A DNA stretch of 64,000 nucleotides from an uncultured Clostridia bacterium (GCA_934271235.1 CAKQQT010000007.1:1-64000); one strand, 5' to 3'. Positions 29,025-37,586 are shown, counted from the first letter of the stretch. The notes: generated by a model not told the origin, from the sequence alone. A program made the numbers and translations.

Positions 29025-29456
29025 CTAGAAGTTGTACGCAGACAGTGCTTTCGCAAAGTCTTCGGCTTCCATCTTATTTTCATTATCCGGTGCGTCCCAG
29101 ACGTCTCTTGCCCAGATCTCGATCTTGGACATGGCGCCCATGGTGACCAGCTCTTTTTCGATCCCTGCGTAGTTTTTCAGTTCCTGCGGGATCCCGATCC
29201 TGCCTTGCTTATCAAATTCGCACTCTGCCGCGTTGGCGCAGAAATGCCGGATGAACGCACGCACATGGGGATCGGACTCCGGCAATTGCGCGATCTTTTC
29301 CATCTGCTTCTCCCAGTCTTCCGTCGTGTAAATGTACAGACAGCGGTCAAGCCCTTTGGTGAGGATGCATCTGGCGCCTAAGCCGGCACGCAGTTTGGAG
29401 GGCACGATCATCCTGTTTTTTTCGTCAATGGAATTGTAAGTGGTTCCCATAAACAT
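29025..29456 (-). CDS. mraZ: Transcriptional regulator MraZ
   Basis: A 143-residue protein with two SpoVT/AbrB-like swapped-hairpin halves, seen as [15 protein letters not shown] and [16 protein letters not shown]. MraZ assembles as a ring and binds short direct repeats upstream of its own operon, regulating the dcw genes. The frame stays open further upstream, but GGAAGGAGG spaced 9 nt from the ATG at 29456 sets the start. Three matching boxes lie about 65-90 bp upstream over the promoter. Confidence 0.96.
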   Translation of the reverse strand: MFMGTTYNSIDEKNRMIVPSKLRAGLGARCILTKGLDRCLYIYTTEDWEKQMEKIAQLPESDPHVRAFIRHFCANAAECEFDKQGRIGIPQELKNYAGIEKELVTMGAMSKIEIWARDVWDAPDNENKMEAEDFAKALSAYNF

Positions 29457-29519
29457 GATGCTCGACCTCCTTCCGTCTAAAAATACCGACACTACGCCCC
29501 TATATCGTGGGTTATATCA

Positions 29520-29550
29520 CCACTATACACCACTTTTAAACACTTTTCAA
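29520..29550 (-). promoter_or_regulatory. mraZ (dcw) promoter overlapped by three MraZ-type boxes
   Basis: On the minus strand -35 TTGAAA (29545-29550) and -10 TATAGT (29522-29527) are 17 bp apart. Overlapping them are three direct repeats of the AAAGTGK type: AAAGTGT (29540-29546), AAAGTGG (29530-29536) and ATAGTGG (29520-29526), each separated by exactly 3 bp, giving a 10-bp period. This matches the MraZ box arrangement known from Mollicutes and predicts autoregulation of the whole cell-wall cluster. Confidence 0.85.
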
Positions 29551-29853
29551 TAGAAAATATCGCATTTTTAGTGTTTTATCCCCACAAACAGCGTCGGTAA
29601 TTTTTTCCTGCGCGCGCAGCCGCGGCTTCATCCGCGCCGCAAAAGCGGACCGCGGGAAATTTGCCCTGCGCAGGGCTGCCGCACCTGCGCGGCTCCTCGC
29701 GCGGTCCTTTCAGCTTACCACGCCGCCTGCCCTGCTCCGCATGCAGTCCTTATGGCCGATGATCGCCCGGCCAACGTCCGCCGCTCGGTCACTCCGGCCG
29801 CACCGCAAAAGCGAGCCGCGCACGACATTAAAAATAGTCAGGTTAAAAATGGG

Positions 29854-30140
29854 CAAAGTAGATAAAACCATTGGTTTTTGCATTACTTATCCACAAATTC
29901 GAATAGCGGCTCCTTGATTTTTTCCACTAAAAGTATTTAAAGGAAAATTCAGGGCAAGCGATCCATTTGTCAACCTTTCACGCAGCAAACTCCGCCCGTA
30001 GAAAAACGTCGAAGAACGTCAAACGGTGTCGAAAAAAGTCGAACCTGCTCGAAACAGCGATCAAACGCCGCCATCGTCTTTGCGTACACCCGGAAAAAAG
30101 TGGATAAGTAACTGAAAAACGACGCATTTTATCTACTTTC
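29854..30140 (+). repeat. 287-bp intergenic element, copy A (DnaA-box-like ends, 10-bp phased array)
   Basis: A non-coding element with imperfect inverted ends of about 40 bp. The left end has AAAGTAGATAAAA and TTACTTATCCAC (with a perfect DnaA box TTATCCACA at 29887-29895). The right end has the inverse, GTGGATAAGTAA at 30100-30111 and TTTTATCTACTTT ending at 30139. Inside, five TCGAA-like pentamers start at 30009, 30019, 30029, 30039 and 30049, exactly 10 bp apart. A second copy of identical length lies at 63499-63785. It sits between divergent mraZ and the cysteine-rich gene. Function is unknown. The rest of 29551-29853 is GC-rich with short palindromes (GCCCTGCGCAGGGC) and no gene. Confidence 0.75.
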
Positions 30141-30300
30141 CGCAAAATCACGGCTTTCGTCAGGTCGGCCGCTGCGGCCTGCTCTGTTTGCCGCAAAATT
30201 GTGCCTTTCGTCGGACCGGCCTCAGGGAATTTACTCCGCGCGGCCTGCCCTGTTCTCCGCGCAGCCTGTTCTGTTCTCTGCGCGGCCTGCCCTGTTCTCC
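30141..30300. repeat. Short tandem and direct repeats beside element A
   Basis: Directly next to element A, a 30-bp imperfect unit (CGCAAAAT...TTTCGTC...CGGCC) occurs at 30141-30170 and 30192-30221. A 21-bp unit, GCGCGGCCTGCCCTGTTCTC plus one base, then occurs three times in tandem (30238-30300), with the middle copy diverged. These create long but artificial reading frames on both strands. I see no gene in them. Confidence 0.75.
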
Positions 30301-30378
30301 GCGCGCCGCTTGTGACCGATCGCCGCGCCCGCGCATATATTGTAGTACCTATCAAAATATGAAAAGAGGTAATCAATT

Positions 30379-31719
30379 ATGAATCTATCAAACAATCAAA
30401 CGGGTTCTTCCTGCAGCGCGGGCGGCAGCCGCACAGGCGTCGTTTCGGCCGGCGTTGGTTCGGCCGGCTGCAGAGTCGGCAGCGGCAATGTGCAGAATCG
30501 GGTCTATCTGGATAAAATATTTTTTGACAATGAGGATCTTTCCTGTCCGATCATCGCGGCACTGACGGCAAATGCCGAAAATTTTACACAGGATCTGGTC
30601 ATCGGCGGCGCCGTACAGCAAAGCGGATGCGGATGCGGTTCCGGCAGCTGCGGCGGATCGGGATGCGGATGCGGCAATGCAGGCGGATGCGGATGCTCCG
30701 GAGGATGCGGCGGAAACTGCAGCGGCGGATGTTCCGGCGGATGCGGATGCAGAAGCTGTAATACCTGCAGCTGCTGCAATTTCGATATCAACTGCAGCAC
30801 CAAGTTCACCATCACCAACTCCTGCGTCGTCGTCAATGAGATCGTCCTGCCGCAGACCCGACCGCTTCCGGCAAGTGCCGTGACCGTAGACGGTTTCCCG
30901 GTTTCTGCGCTCTACCTGCAGAACGGACGCTATGTGGCTGATCTGAGCGGGATCATGCCGGATATCACAAAGTGTCCTTGCACGCCGATCGACCGTCATC
31001 TGTGCAGCGGATGCGGAACCTGCAGCCCTTGCAATATCACCTGTGACAACGACGGGCATTTCTTCTTGGCAGAAGCCGGCGGCCCATGGGAAGTTTCTCT
31101 GACCATCGTTCTGGAAGGTACTGTTTCCAACGGCAAGCAAAACTGTAATTTCAAACTGACGCTGAAAACGCGCAACGACGTTTCCGGTTCTTTCCCGATC
31201 ACCGTTACCGGCAGCAGCAATTTCGCCATGTACTGTGTGGAGATCCCTTGCCAGACCAACGGCATCGCACCGTCACTGGTCTTTGATTTCAATGCCTGCG
31301 GCGTACTGCTGAACCCGACGCTGGAAGTCGAAAGCGAAGCGACCGAGGGCTGTGCCGACGCCGTATCCGTCGTACTCACCTCCAATCTGGTCCTCACGCC
31401 TGGTATCCATCTGCAGGTCGTTCGGCCTACCTTATTCGCATTGCAGGCCGACGAGATCAACACCTGCTGTGACGACCTCGGGCAGTGTGCCGGTGTGGAA
31501 TCCTGCGGCGCCTGCAGTCAGAACTGCGAGTGCCAGAGCGGACAGCAGAATATCGGCAGCAGCGGTCAAAACCGCCCGCAGACGCAGACTTCTTCCGGGA
31601 CCTGCGGGAGCGTCCGCAATACCGGCAGCACCTGCCGCTGCAGCGGCAGCGCAAACGCGGGGATCCGCCGACTGCCGAGCGCCTGCCAATGCTGCGACAC
31701 CAACGGCTATCTGTTCTGA
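30379..31719 (+). CDS. Cysteine/glycine-rich structural-type protein, unknown
   Basis: I do not recognise this 446-residue protein. About one residue in ten is cysteine (roughly 45 in all). Residues 82-138 are almost pure Gly/Cys/Ser, with many CGC, GGC and CSGGC units. More cysteine clusters lie at 199-222 (KCPCTP, CSGCGTCSPC), 363-385 and 409-439. Between them are beta-strand-like stretches without cysteine clusters (about 150-195 and 235-355). There is no signal peptide or transmembrane helix. AGAGG lies 9 nt before the ATG. It could be a disulfide-crosslinked spore coat or exosporium protein, a guess supported only by composition, a sporulating host and a possible late-sporulation promoter. 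A metal-binding role is the alternative. Confidence 0.75.
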   Translation: MNLSNNQTGSSCSAGGSRTGVVSAGVGSAGCRVGSGNVQNRVYLDKIFFDNEDLSCPIIAALTANAENFTQDLVIGGAVQQSGCGCGSGSCGGSGCGCGNAGGCGCSGGCGGNCSGGCSGGCGCRSCNTCSCCNFDINCSTKFTITNSCVVVNEIVLPQTRPLPASAVTVDGFPVSALYLQNGRYVADLSGIMPDITKCPCTPIDRHLCSGCGTCSPCNITCDNDGHFFLAEAGGPWEVSLTIVLEGTVSNGKQNCNFKLTLKTRNDVSGSFPITVTGSSNFAMYCVEIPCQTNGIAPSLVFDFNACGVLLNPTLEVESEATEGCADAVSVVLTSNLVLTPGIHLQVVRPTLFALQADEINTCCDDLGQCAGVESCGACSQNCECQSGQQNIGSSGQNRPQTQTSSGTCGSVRNTGSTCRCSGSANAGIRRLPSACQCCDTNGYLF

Positions 31720-31825
31720 CCGGCGCAGCCGTTTTGAGCAGCGCGGCCGCTCTGAGCAGTGTGGCTGTTCTGACCGGCGCGGCCGTTTTGAGCAGTGTGG
31801 CTGTTCTGAGCAGCGCAGCCGTCCG
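31718..31825 (+). repeat. Six tandem 18-bp units after the cysteine-rich gene
   Basis: Six consecutive 18-bp units alternate between GACCGGCGC(A/G)(G)CCGTTTT and GAGCAGTGTGGCTGTTCT types. The first begins inside the stop codon of the cysteine-rich gene. The unit length is a multiple of three, so frames stay open on both strands, but there is no ribosome site, and I do not call a gene. They could be decaying coding repeats of a longer ancestor or slippage products. Confidence 0.85.
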
Positions 31826-31892
31826 AAGTGCTCTGTCTTTTGCCTCCTGCAAAGACCCGTCCGCGGTCTCCGTGCGATGTAAGTCAAAAAGG

Positions 31893-31921
31893 CAAAAAAA
31901 ATACCCCCGCGTTCTGCGGGG
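31893..31921 (-). terminator. Intrinsic terminator of the small membrane protein gene
   Basis: On the minus strand CCCCGC-AGAAC-GCGGGG is followed by GTATTTTTTTT. It starts 9 nt beyond the stop of the 77-residue membrane protein, which supports that gene being real and transcribed leftwards. Confidence 0.9.
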
Positions 31922-31930
31922 ATACATAGA

Positions 31931-32164
31931 TCAATATTTTCGGTTCCGGCGTTTGCCGATACCATCCTTGTACTTATTCTTCCGATGGCTGAAGATCGTA
32001 TCTTTTCTCAGTTTCCGGCTGTCTATGATCTTTTGGACCAGACGTATTGCCAGCAAGATCAGCAAAAGACAGATCGCGATCACTGCCAGCAGCAGCAAGA
32101 TTTCTTTGGTCTGCCAGACTCCGTCGAAGATCACGCCGAGTTTTGTTTCCAAAAATGTTTTCAT
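31931..32164 (-). CDS. Small single-pass membrane protein, unknown
   Basis: A 77-residue protein with a short amphipathic N-terminus, one strong transmembrane helix (about residues 22-42, EILLLLAVIAICLLLILLAI) and a very basic C-terminal tail (RKLRKDTIFSHRKNKYKDG, ending KRRNRKY) expected to face the cytoplasm. GGAG lies 8 nt before the ATG and a strong terminator follows at once, so it is a complete single-gene unit. I recognise no family. It lies between the cysteine-rich gene and the MFS-like gene, on the opposite strand to both. Confidence 0.7.
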   Translation of the reverse strand: MKTFLETKLGVIFDGVWQTKEILLLLAVIAICLLLILLAIRLVQKIIDSRKLRKDTIFSHRKNKYKDGIGKRRNRKY

Positions 32165-32351
32165 ACAAGTCGCTCCGATTTTTCGTTCTGCATGTTTTTA
32201 TGTGCATGTTTTTTTCCATCATACCACGTTTTTCGCAATTTGCAAAGTATATACGAAAATTTAACAGAAAATGCAAAGTATAATATCGCAGACGGTCTTC
32301 ATACTAAAAAGTAGATTGAAACACTGCACAAAATTGGAGGATACGGATCCC

Positions 32352-33473
32352 GTGATACGTTTTTTTTACCTGACCCGAAACATACTCGGTCTGCTTCTTG
32401 TCATCAGTCCACTTGCTGGATTTTTATGCATAGATTATTCTTTATTCCTTTCCCCGGAGTTTCTCTGCGGTCTGGCCGTCGGCGTACCGCTCGCTCTGCG
32501 CTGTTACAACCTGCTTCCGTTCCGGCTGTGGACCGGTCTGTATGTTCTGCTGTGCTGCGGCGGATTTTTTCTCTGTGTTTCTGAGGAAAACGGTCTGCCT
32601 GTGCTTGCGGGAGCGCTTCTTGCAGGTCTCGGTTACGGCGGGCTGGCGCTGATCCTGCCTGCCAACCTGATCGTCAGCTGGTTCCGCTTCAGCAAAACAC
32701 TGCTGCTGGGGCTGGTCTGGTCCGGCGCTTTTGCATTCGGTCTGCTGTGGAAAATACTCCTGGAAAGGATTACTTATCCGGCGCTGCTGTCTGCCGGCGC
32801 TCTGATGCTGCTCGGCGTACTGTTCTTTTTAGAACGTCCGCCCCGTTTTCTGCTGCAGAACGGATTGCAGCCCTCACCGGCTTCCGGGCGGCGGCTCAGT
32901 CGTTTTCGTTCCCGCAGCGCCCGCAAAGTCTTTTTTTATACCTTGATCATCAGCTTTGCCCTGAGCTTCGGACTGTTCCTCGCGCAATACGGACTGCAGG
33001 CCGAACGGCTGCCTGCGGTTACTCCCGCGGGATCCGTTTTTTGGTTCGGCGGACTGCTGATCGGCCCGCTGCTGGCAGGACTTTTTATCAACCAAAAAGG
33101 CGTGTACAGCGGCTGCGTGCTGCTGATCTTTCTGACGGAAGTCACCATCATGTGCTTTGGCTTTGAAAACGACGCTCCGCTTTTTCTGCGGATCGGATAC
33201 ACGACGGTCGGCGCCGCGCTCGGCATGCTGCCGGTCCTGCTGCCGATCCTGGCCTATTATCTGTACGGTCCCGCGGAATTCAGCGAACGGCTCGCGCAGG
33301 TGCTTCTCGCTGTTCCTGCCGGACTGGCGGCGGTACCGCTGCTGACCTTCATGCGGTTTTTGGATCCGCTGACCGTCAACTACCTGACCTTTGCCGCTAT
33401 GTTTCTGCTAATGATTAGCTTTTTTATCATTTTTTCGGCCTGGAAACACAGATTCGTCCTGTTAAAATATTGA
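32352..33473 (+). CDS. MFS-like polytopic membrane protein
   Basis: A protein of about 373 residues with ten to twelve hydrophobic helices (first IRFFYLTRNILGLLLVISP) and a basic central loop after helix six (RPPRFLL, RRLSRFRSRSARK), the layout of a small major-facilitator-type transporter. No substrate signature is visible. The frame opens at an ATG at 32271 without a ribosome site; I prefer the GTG at 32352 because GGAGG ends 11 nt upstream and the first helix then starts immediately. Its stop is 5 nt before structured repeat R1. Function unknown. Confidence 0.7.
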   Translation: MIRFFYLTRNILGLLLVISPLAGFLCIDYSLFLSPEFLCGLAVGVPLALRCYNLLPFRLWTGLYVLLCCGGFFLCVSEENGLPVLAGALLAGLGYGGLALILPANLIVSWFRFSKTLLLGLVWSGAFAFGLLWKILLERITYPALLSAGALMLLGVLFFLERPPRFLLQNGLQPSPASGRRLSRFRSRSARKVFFYTLIISFALSFGLFLAQYGLQAERLPAVTPAGSVFWFGGLLIGPLLAGLFINQKGVYSGCVLLIFLTEVTIMCFGFENDAPLFLRIGYTTVGAALGMLPVLLPILAYYLYGPAEFSERLAQVLLAVPAGLAAVPLLTFMRFLDPLTVNYLTFAAMFLLMISFFIIFSAWKHRFVLLKY

Positions 33474-33478
33474 ATCCT

Positions 33479-33711
33479 GTAGTATAATGTCCTTACACAG
33501 CGATTGCGGAGCGGCAGCGACCGCAGAGCTGATGTAAGACAGATGCCCGAGCGAATGGTTCTGTTCCATGAAAACAAGTGTAAACGAAGTTTGAATGGAT
33601 AAACAGACCTTCTGCTTTTGTTCCCCGGCTTTAGCCGGCTAGGAACAAGTCGTAGAAGGCGATTGCCGAGGCTGCGCCGACAGCAGAGCCGCTCAGCGGC
33701 CGGGCCAATGT
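33479..33711 (+). repeat. Modular intergenic leader element, copy R1 (Y module only)
   Basis: A 233-bp structured element starting TAGTATAAT and ending CGGGCCAATGT. The 5' CTTACA-CAGC pairs with GCTG-A-TGTAAG (33530-33540). A second long hairpin (CCTTCT, TTGTTCC, CCGGC-TTTA-GCCGG, then GGAACAA and AGAAGG) covers 33608-33658. Near the end is the palindrome GCCGCTCAGCGGC. It lies between the MFS gene and the ABC ATPase, on the strand of the latter, ending 36 nt before its ATG. See the findings on the family. Confidence 0.8.
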
Positions 33712-33747
33712 TTTTAACACCACAACAGGAAGGAAGACAGAACACCG

Positions 33748-34452
33748 ATGGCACCATTTGTTAAATTCGAGCATGTCAAAAAAATCTACCATATGGGGGA
33801 AGTCACGATCGAAGCCCTGCGCGACGCATCTTTTGAGATCGAAAAGGGTGAGATCTGCGTCATCGTCGGTCCGTCCGGCGCCGGCAAGACGACCCTTTTA
33901 AATATCTTGGGCGGCATGGACGCGCTCTCCGAGGGAAAAGTTTTTCTCGACGGAACGGAGATCTCCAAGTATAACGCCCGCGAACTGACCACCTACCGCC
34001 GCTATGAGATCGGCTTTGTTTTTCAGTTCTATAATCTGATCCAGAATCTGACAGCCCTCGAAAACGTTTCCCTGGCGGCGCAGATCTGCAAAGAGCCGAT
34101 GGACGCCAAAGAAGCCCTGATCAAAGTAGGACTTGCAGACCGCGTCAACAACTTTCCGGCGCAGCTTTCCGGCGGCGAGCAACAGCGGGTGGCGATCGCG
34201 CGCGCATTGGCCAAAAATCCGAAACTCCTGCTCTGCGATGAGCCGACCGGCGCGCTGGATTACAACACCGGCAAGGCGATCCTCAAACTGCTGCAGGATA
34301 CCGCCCGCGAAACCGGCATGACGGTGGTCATCATCACCCACAATACCGCGATCGCTCCGATGGCGGACCGCATCATCCATGTCAAGAACGGTACCGTTTC
34401 CTCGGTGGAGCGCAATGAACACCGCGTTCCGGTCGAAACCATCGAATGGTAG
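33748..34452 (+). CDS. ABC transporter ATP-binding protein (MacB/LolD type)
   Basis: A 234-residue ATPase with Walker [13 protein letters not shown] near residue 41, Q-loop [18 protein letters not shown], signature [15 protein letters not shown], Walker [13 protein letters not shown] and the H-loop in VIITHNTAI. The EPTGALD form is typical of MacB/LolD-type systems that work with FtsX-like permeases. It powers the permease encoded 18 nt downstream. AGGAAGG precedes the start region. Structured element R1 lies directly upstream and may be its leader. Confidence 0.94.
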   Translation: MAPFVKFEHVKKIYHMGEVTIEALRDASFEIEKGEICVIVGPSGAGKTTLLNILGGMDALSEGKVFLDGTEISKYNARELTTYRRYEIGFVFQFYNLIQNLTALENVSLAAQICKEPMDAKEALIKVGLADRVNNFPAQLSGGEQQRVAIARALAKNPKLLLCDEPTGALDYNTGKAILKLLQDTARETGMTVVIITHNTAIAPMADRIIHVKNGTVSSVERNEHRVPVETIEW

Positions 34453-34470
34453 AAAGGCGGTCACGTTTCT

Positions 34471-37400
34471 ATGAAAAATGCCATGACAAAAGCCACCCTG
34501 CGGGAGATCAAAGGCAGTTTCAGCCGTTGGATCGCGATCTTGGCGATCTGCGCGCTGGGCGTCGGTTTTTTCAGCGGATTGAAGATTTGTAAGGAAGACT
34601 TCCTGCTGACCGGCGATACCTTCCTTTCACAGAATCATTTTTATGATTTCGAACTGATCTCCACGCTCGGTCTGGAAGAAAAAGATGTAACGAAGATCCA
34701 AAATCTTGACGGAGTTGACAAGGCGCGCGGCAGCTATTCGTCCGACGCTCTGTTTCTTTTCGAAGATGATACGGACGGCTCCGAAAGCGATACCGGCGAA
34801 AAGGTCGCCAAATTCCACACCCTGCTCGACGACATGAACACGCCGGTTTTAGACGCCGGTCATCTGCCGACGCAGCCGGATCAATGTGTCGGCGACGGCC
34901 GCTATTTTACGGAAGCGGATCTGGGCAAGACCATCCGCATCACTGCCGGCAACAAGCAGGATACCCGCGATCTGTTCGCCTATGAAGAATATGAACTGGT
35001 AGGGATCTGTGAGTCTCCGCTTTACCTTAATTTTGAGCGCGGTTCCACTTCCCTCGGAAACGGCAGCGTCGCGACCTATTTTTACATACCGCCTGCCGGC
35101 TGGGACAGTGAAGTGTTTACGGAGATCTATGTCACCCTTACGGAAACCGGCATGATCTATTCCGACGCGTACAAGCAGAATGCCGACGCCATGGAGCAGC
35201 CGCTGACCGACGCGCTGGAGACCTGCGCGAGCAGCCGCTACGATGACATCATCACGGAAGCCAACGACAAGCTGGCGGAAGCGGAAGACAAATTAAACGA
35301 CGCCAAAGCGGAACTCGCCGACGCGGAAAAACAGCTCGCCGACGGTGAAAAAAAGATCCGTGACGGACAGAAAGAATTAGACGATAACCAGAAGAAGCTG
35401 GATGCTTCCAAAAAAGAACTGGCGCAGTCCCGCAAGGATTACGAAAAAGGCTATGCCGACTATCAATCGCAAAAGAGCGATGCGTATGCGCAGCTGGACG
35501 CGCAGAAAGCGCAGATCGAAGCCGCTGCAGGCACACCTTACTATGAACAGTATCTCGCGCAGTACGAACAGGCAAAGGCACAGGCCGACACACAATTTGC
35601 AGCCGCCGCGAAAGAACTGGCGGATGCGAAAACACAGATCGAAAACGGAGAAAAGCAGCTGGAAGACGGCTATGCCAAACTGGCAGACGGCCGCAAAGAG
35701 CTGCAGGATTCCCGCCGGGAGCTGGCGGACGGCCGCAGCGAACTGGAAAAAGGCAAACAGAAGGTGGCCGACGCGGAAGATGAGATCGCGGACGCGCACG
35801 ACAAGATCGACGATATCGAAAATCCAAAGACTTATGTGCTGGGCCGCGATACCAACATCGGCTATGTCTGCTTCGACAACGACACCAGCATCGTGGATTC
35901 CATCGCCAAGGTCTTCCCGATCTTCTTCTTCTTGGTCGCCGCACTGGTCTGCATGACGACCATGACGCGCATGATCGACGAACAGCGCACGCAGATCGGT
36001 GTGCTCAAAGCGCTCGGATACGGCAAGGGCCGCATCCTCGGCAAATATGTCTTCTATTCCGGCAGTGCCTCACTGGCTGGCGGCCTGATCGGCTTTTTCG
36101 GCGGGATCTTCCTGTTCCCGTCTGTCATCTGGACGGCTTACGGCATGATGTACGATTTCGCCGATCTTCTCTTCGTGATCAACTGGAAGCTGGGCATGCT
36201 TTCCATCCTCGCAGCGATCCTCTGCTGCGTGGGCACGACCGTTTACTGCTGCTACGCGGAACTGATCAACGTCCCGGCGGAACTGATCCGGCCGAAAGCC
36301 CCGGCTCTCGGCAAGCGCATCCTGCTGGAGCGCGTGCCGTTCATCTGGAACCGACTGAAGTTCCTGCACAAAGTCTGCCTGCGGAACATTTTCCGCTACA
36401 AGAAGCGTTTCTTTATGATGGTGCTCGGTATCTGCGGCTGCACGGCACTCCTGATCACCGCCATGGGGCTTTCCGATTCCATCAAGAACATCATTTCCGT
36501 GCAGTATGATGAGATCTTCCACAACGACTATACCGTTACCTTTGACCGCGACCTCAGCGAAGCGGAGCAGCAGTCTTTCTGCGAAAAGAACCGGGACTAT
36601 CTCGACGAGGTACTTTTCCTGAACGCGCTCTCCGTTGACACGCATGTCGGTTCCCAGGTCAAATCCGTCAACATGATCGTTGCCGATCCGACCGATCCGA
36701 TCGCGGACTTCATCACACTCAAAGACGGCGATACGCCGCTGGATTACCCGACGGACGGAAACTGCATCATCAACAAGAACCTCGGAGAAAACCTGAAATT
36801 GTCGGTCGGCGATACGCTTACCGTTTATGACAGCGATATGCAGGAGATGGATCTGGTCATCACGGCAATGTGCGAAAACCATGTATATAATTATGTATAT
36901 ATCGATCTGGATACTTACCGCAGCCAGTGGGGACACCCGGAGATCAATACTGCCTATGTCATCGGGCACCGCGGTGCGGACGGCACCGTAGCGGATCCGC
37001 ACGCTGAGGGCGCGGAACTGATGAACGCGCGCCATGTGGCCTCTGTCAGCATCACGCAGGATATGCGCGACCGTGTCAACAACATGATGGCCAGCCTCAA
37101 TTATGTCATCGCTCTGATTATGGCATGTGCCGGCGCGCTGGCGTTCATCGTCCTGTACAATCTGACCAACATCAACATTACCGAGCGTATCCGGGAGATC
37201 GCTACGATCAAGGTGCTCGGCTTCTATCCGGGTGAGACGAACGCCTATGTTTTCCGGGAAAACTTTGTGCTCACGGCGATCTCCGCGCTGGTCGGCATTC
37301 CGGTCGGCAAATGGTTCCACTCGTTTGTCATGGATCAGATCCAGGTCGACCTACTGAGCTTCGATGTGCATATCGAACCGCTGAGCTATCTGCTGGCTGT

Positions 37401-37497
37401 GGCGATGACCTTTGTCTTTGCCCTTATCGTCAACTTCGCCATGTACTTCCGTCTGGATAAGATCAATATGGCGGAATCGCTGAAGTCGATCGAATGA
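34471..37497 (+). CDS. ABC transporter permease, FtsX-type, with long extracytoplasmic coiled coil
   Basis: A 1008-residue permease. It has one transmembrane helix at about 18-38, then an extracytoplasmic domain including about 200 residues of heptad-like KLADAEDKLNDAK and DGEKKIRDGQKELDDNQKK sequence (about 255-455). A first FtsX block with three helices follows (about 480-620), then a second MacB-like domain with its own FtsX block at the C-terminus (about 865-1000, with IREIATIKVLGFYPGE). Permeases of this build in Firmicutes export peptides or lipids or act as mechanotransmitters. The partner ATPase is just upstream. The substrate is unknown. Confidence 0.9.
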   Translation: MKNAMTKATLREIKGSFSRWIAILAICALGVGFFSGLKICKEDFLLTGDTFLSQNHFYDFELISTLGLEEKDVTKIQNLDGVDKARGSYSSDALFLFEDDTDGSESDTGEKVAKFHTLLDDMNTPVLDAGHLPTQPDQCVGDGRYFTEADLGKTIRITAGNKQDTRDLFAYEEYELVGICESPLYLNFERGSTSLGNGSVATYFYIPPAGWDSEVFTEIYVTLTETGMIYSDAYKQNADAMEQPLTDALETCASSRYDDIITEANDKLAEAEDKLNDAKAELADAEKQLADGEKKIRDGQKELDDNQKKLDASKKELAQSRKDYEKGYADYQSQKSDAYAQLDAQKAQIEAAAGTPYYEQYLAQYEQAKAQADTQFAAAAKELADAKTQIENGEKQLEDGYAKLADGRKELQDSRRELADGRSELEKGKQKVADAEDEIADAHDKIDDIENPKTYVLGRDTNIGYVCFDNDTSIVDSIAKVFPIFFFLVAALVCMTTMTRMIDEQRTQIGVLKALGYGKGRILGKYVFYSGSASLAGGLIGFFGGIFLFPSVIWTAYGMMYDFADLLFVINWKLGMLSILAAILCCVGTTVYCCYAELINVPAELIRPKAPALGKRILLERVPFIWNRLKFLHKVCLRNIFRYKKRFFMMVLGICGCTALLITAMGLSDSIKNIISVQYDEIFHNDYTVTFDRDLSEAEQQSFCEKNRDYLDEVLFLNALSVDTHVGSQVKSVNMIVADPTDPIADFITLKDGDTPLDYPTDGNCIINKNLGENLKLSVGDTLTVYDSDMQEMDLVITAMCENHVYNYVYIDLDTYRSQWGHPEINTAYVIGHRGADGTVADPHAEGAELMNARHVASVSITQDMRDRVNNMMASLNYVIALIMACAGALAFIVLYNLTNINITERIREIATIKVLGFYPGETNAYVFRENFVLTAISALVGIPVGKWFHSFVMDQIQVDLLSFDVHIEPLSYLLAVAMTFVFALIVNFAMYFRLDKINMAESLKSIE

Positions 37498-37538
37498 TTT
37501 TTGCAGCAGGATGCTTTCATTCAGCAAACACAATATTT

Positions 37539-37586
37539 GAACCGAATTTGGGTCATCCTTTGCTTTTTATGACTCAAATTTGGTTC
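37539..37586. promoter_or_regulatory. Paired 18-bp upstream activator sites for the sigma-54 promoter at 37691
   Basis: Two inverted copies of an 18-bp motif: ATGACCCAAATTCGGTTC on the minus strand (37539-37556) and ATGACTCAAATTTGGTTC on the plus strand (37569-37586), 16 of 18 positions identical. They lie about 105-150 bp upstream of a sigma-54 promoter, the usual enhancer distance. Related motifs occur at the other sigma-54 promoter (40489-40537). I infer that the activator encoded at 38221-40311 binds them. Confidence 0.75.

Noticed and set aside
29887..29895. Chromosomal origin of replication, because of a perfect DnaA box and the gene strand switch
   Set aside because: No dnaA, dnaN or box cluster nearby, only one perfect box per element, and genes return to the minus strand at 42.8 kb. 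The element is treated as something else.
29854..30140. Insertion sequence
   Set aside because: No transposase frame inside either 287-bp copy. A non-autonomous MITE remains possible and is stated as the alternative in the finding.
29978..30376. Minus-strand frame of 132 codons through element A and the 21-bp repeats
   Set aside because: Its protein is made of repeat translations (ARRTGQAA units), overlaps conserved non-coding structure and lacks a Shine-Dalgarno.
31432..31965. Minus-strand frames over the 18-bp tandem array
   Set aside because: They stay open only because the unit is a multiple of three and run antisense into the cysteine-rich gene. No ribosome site.
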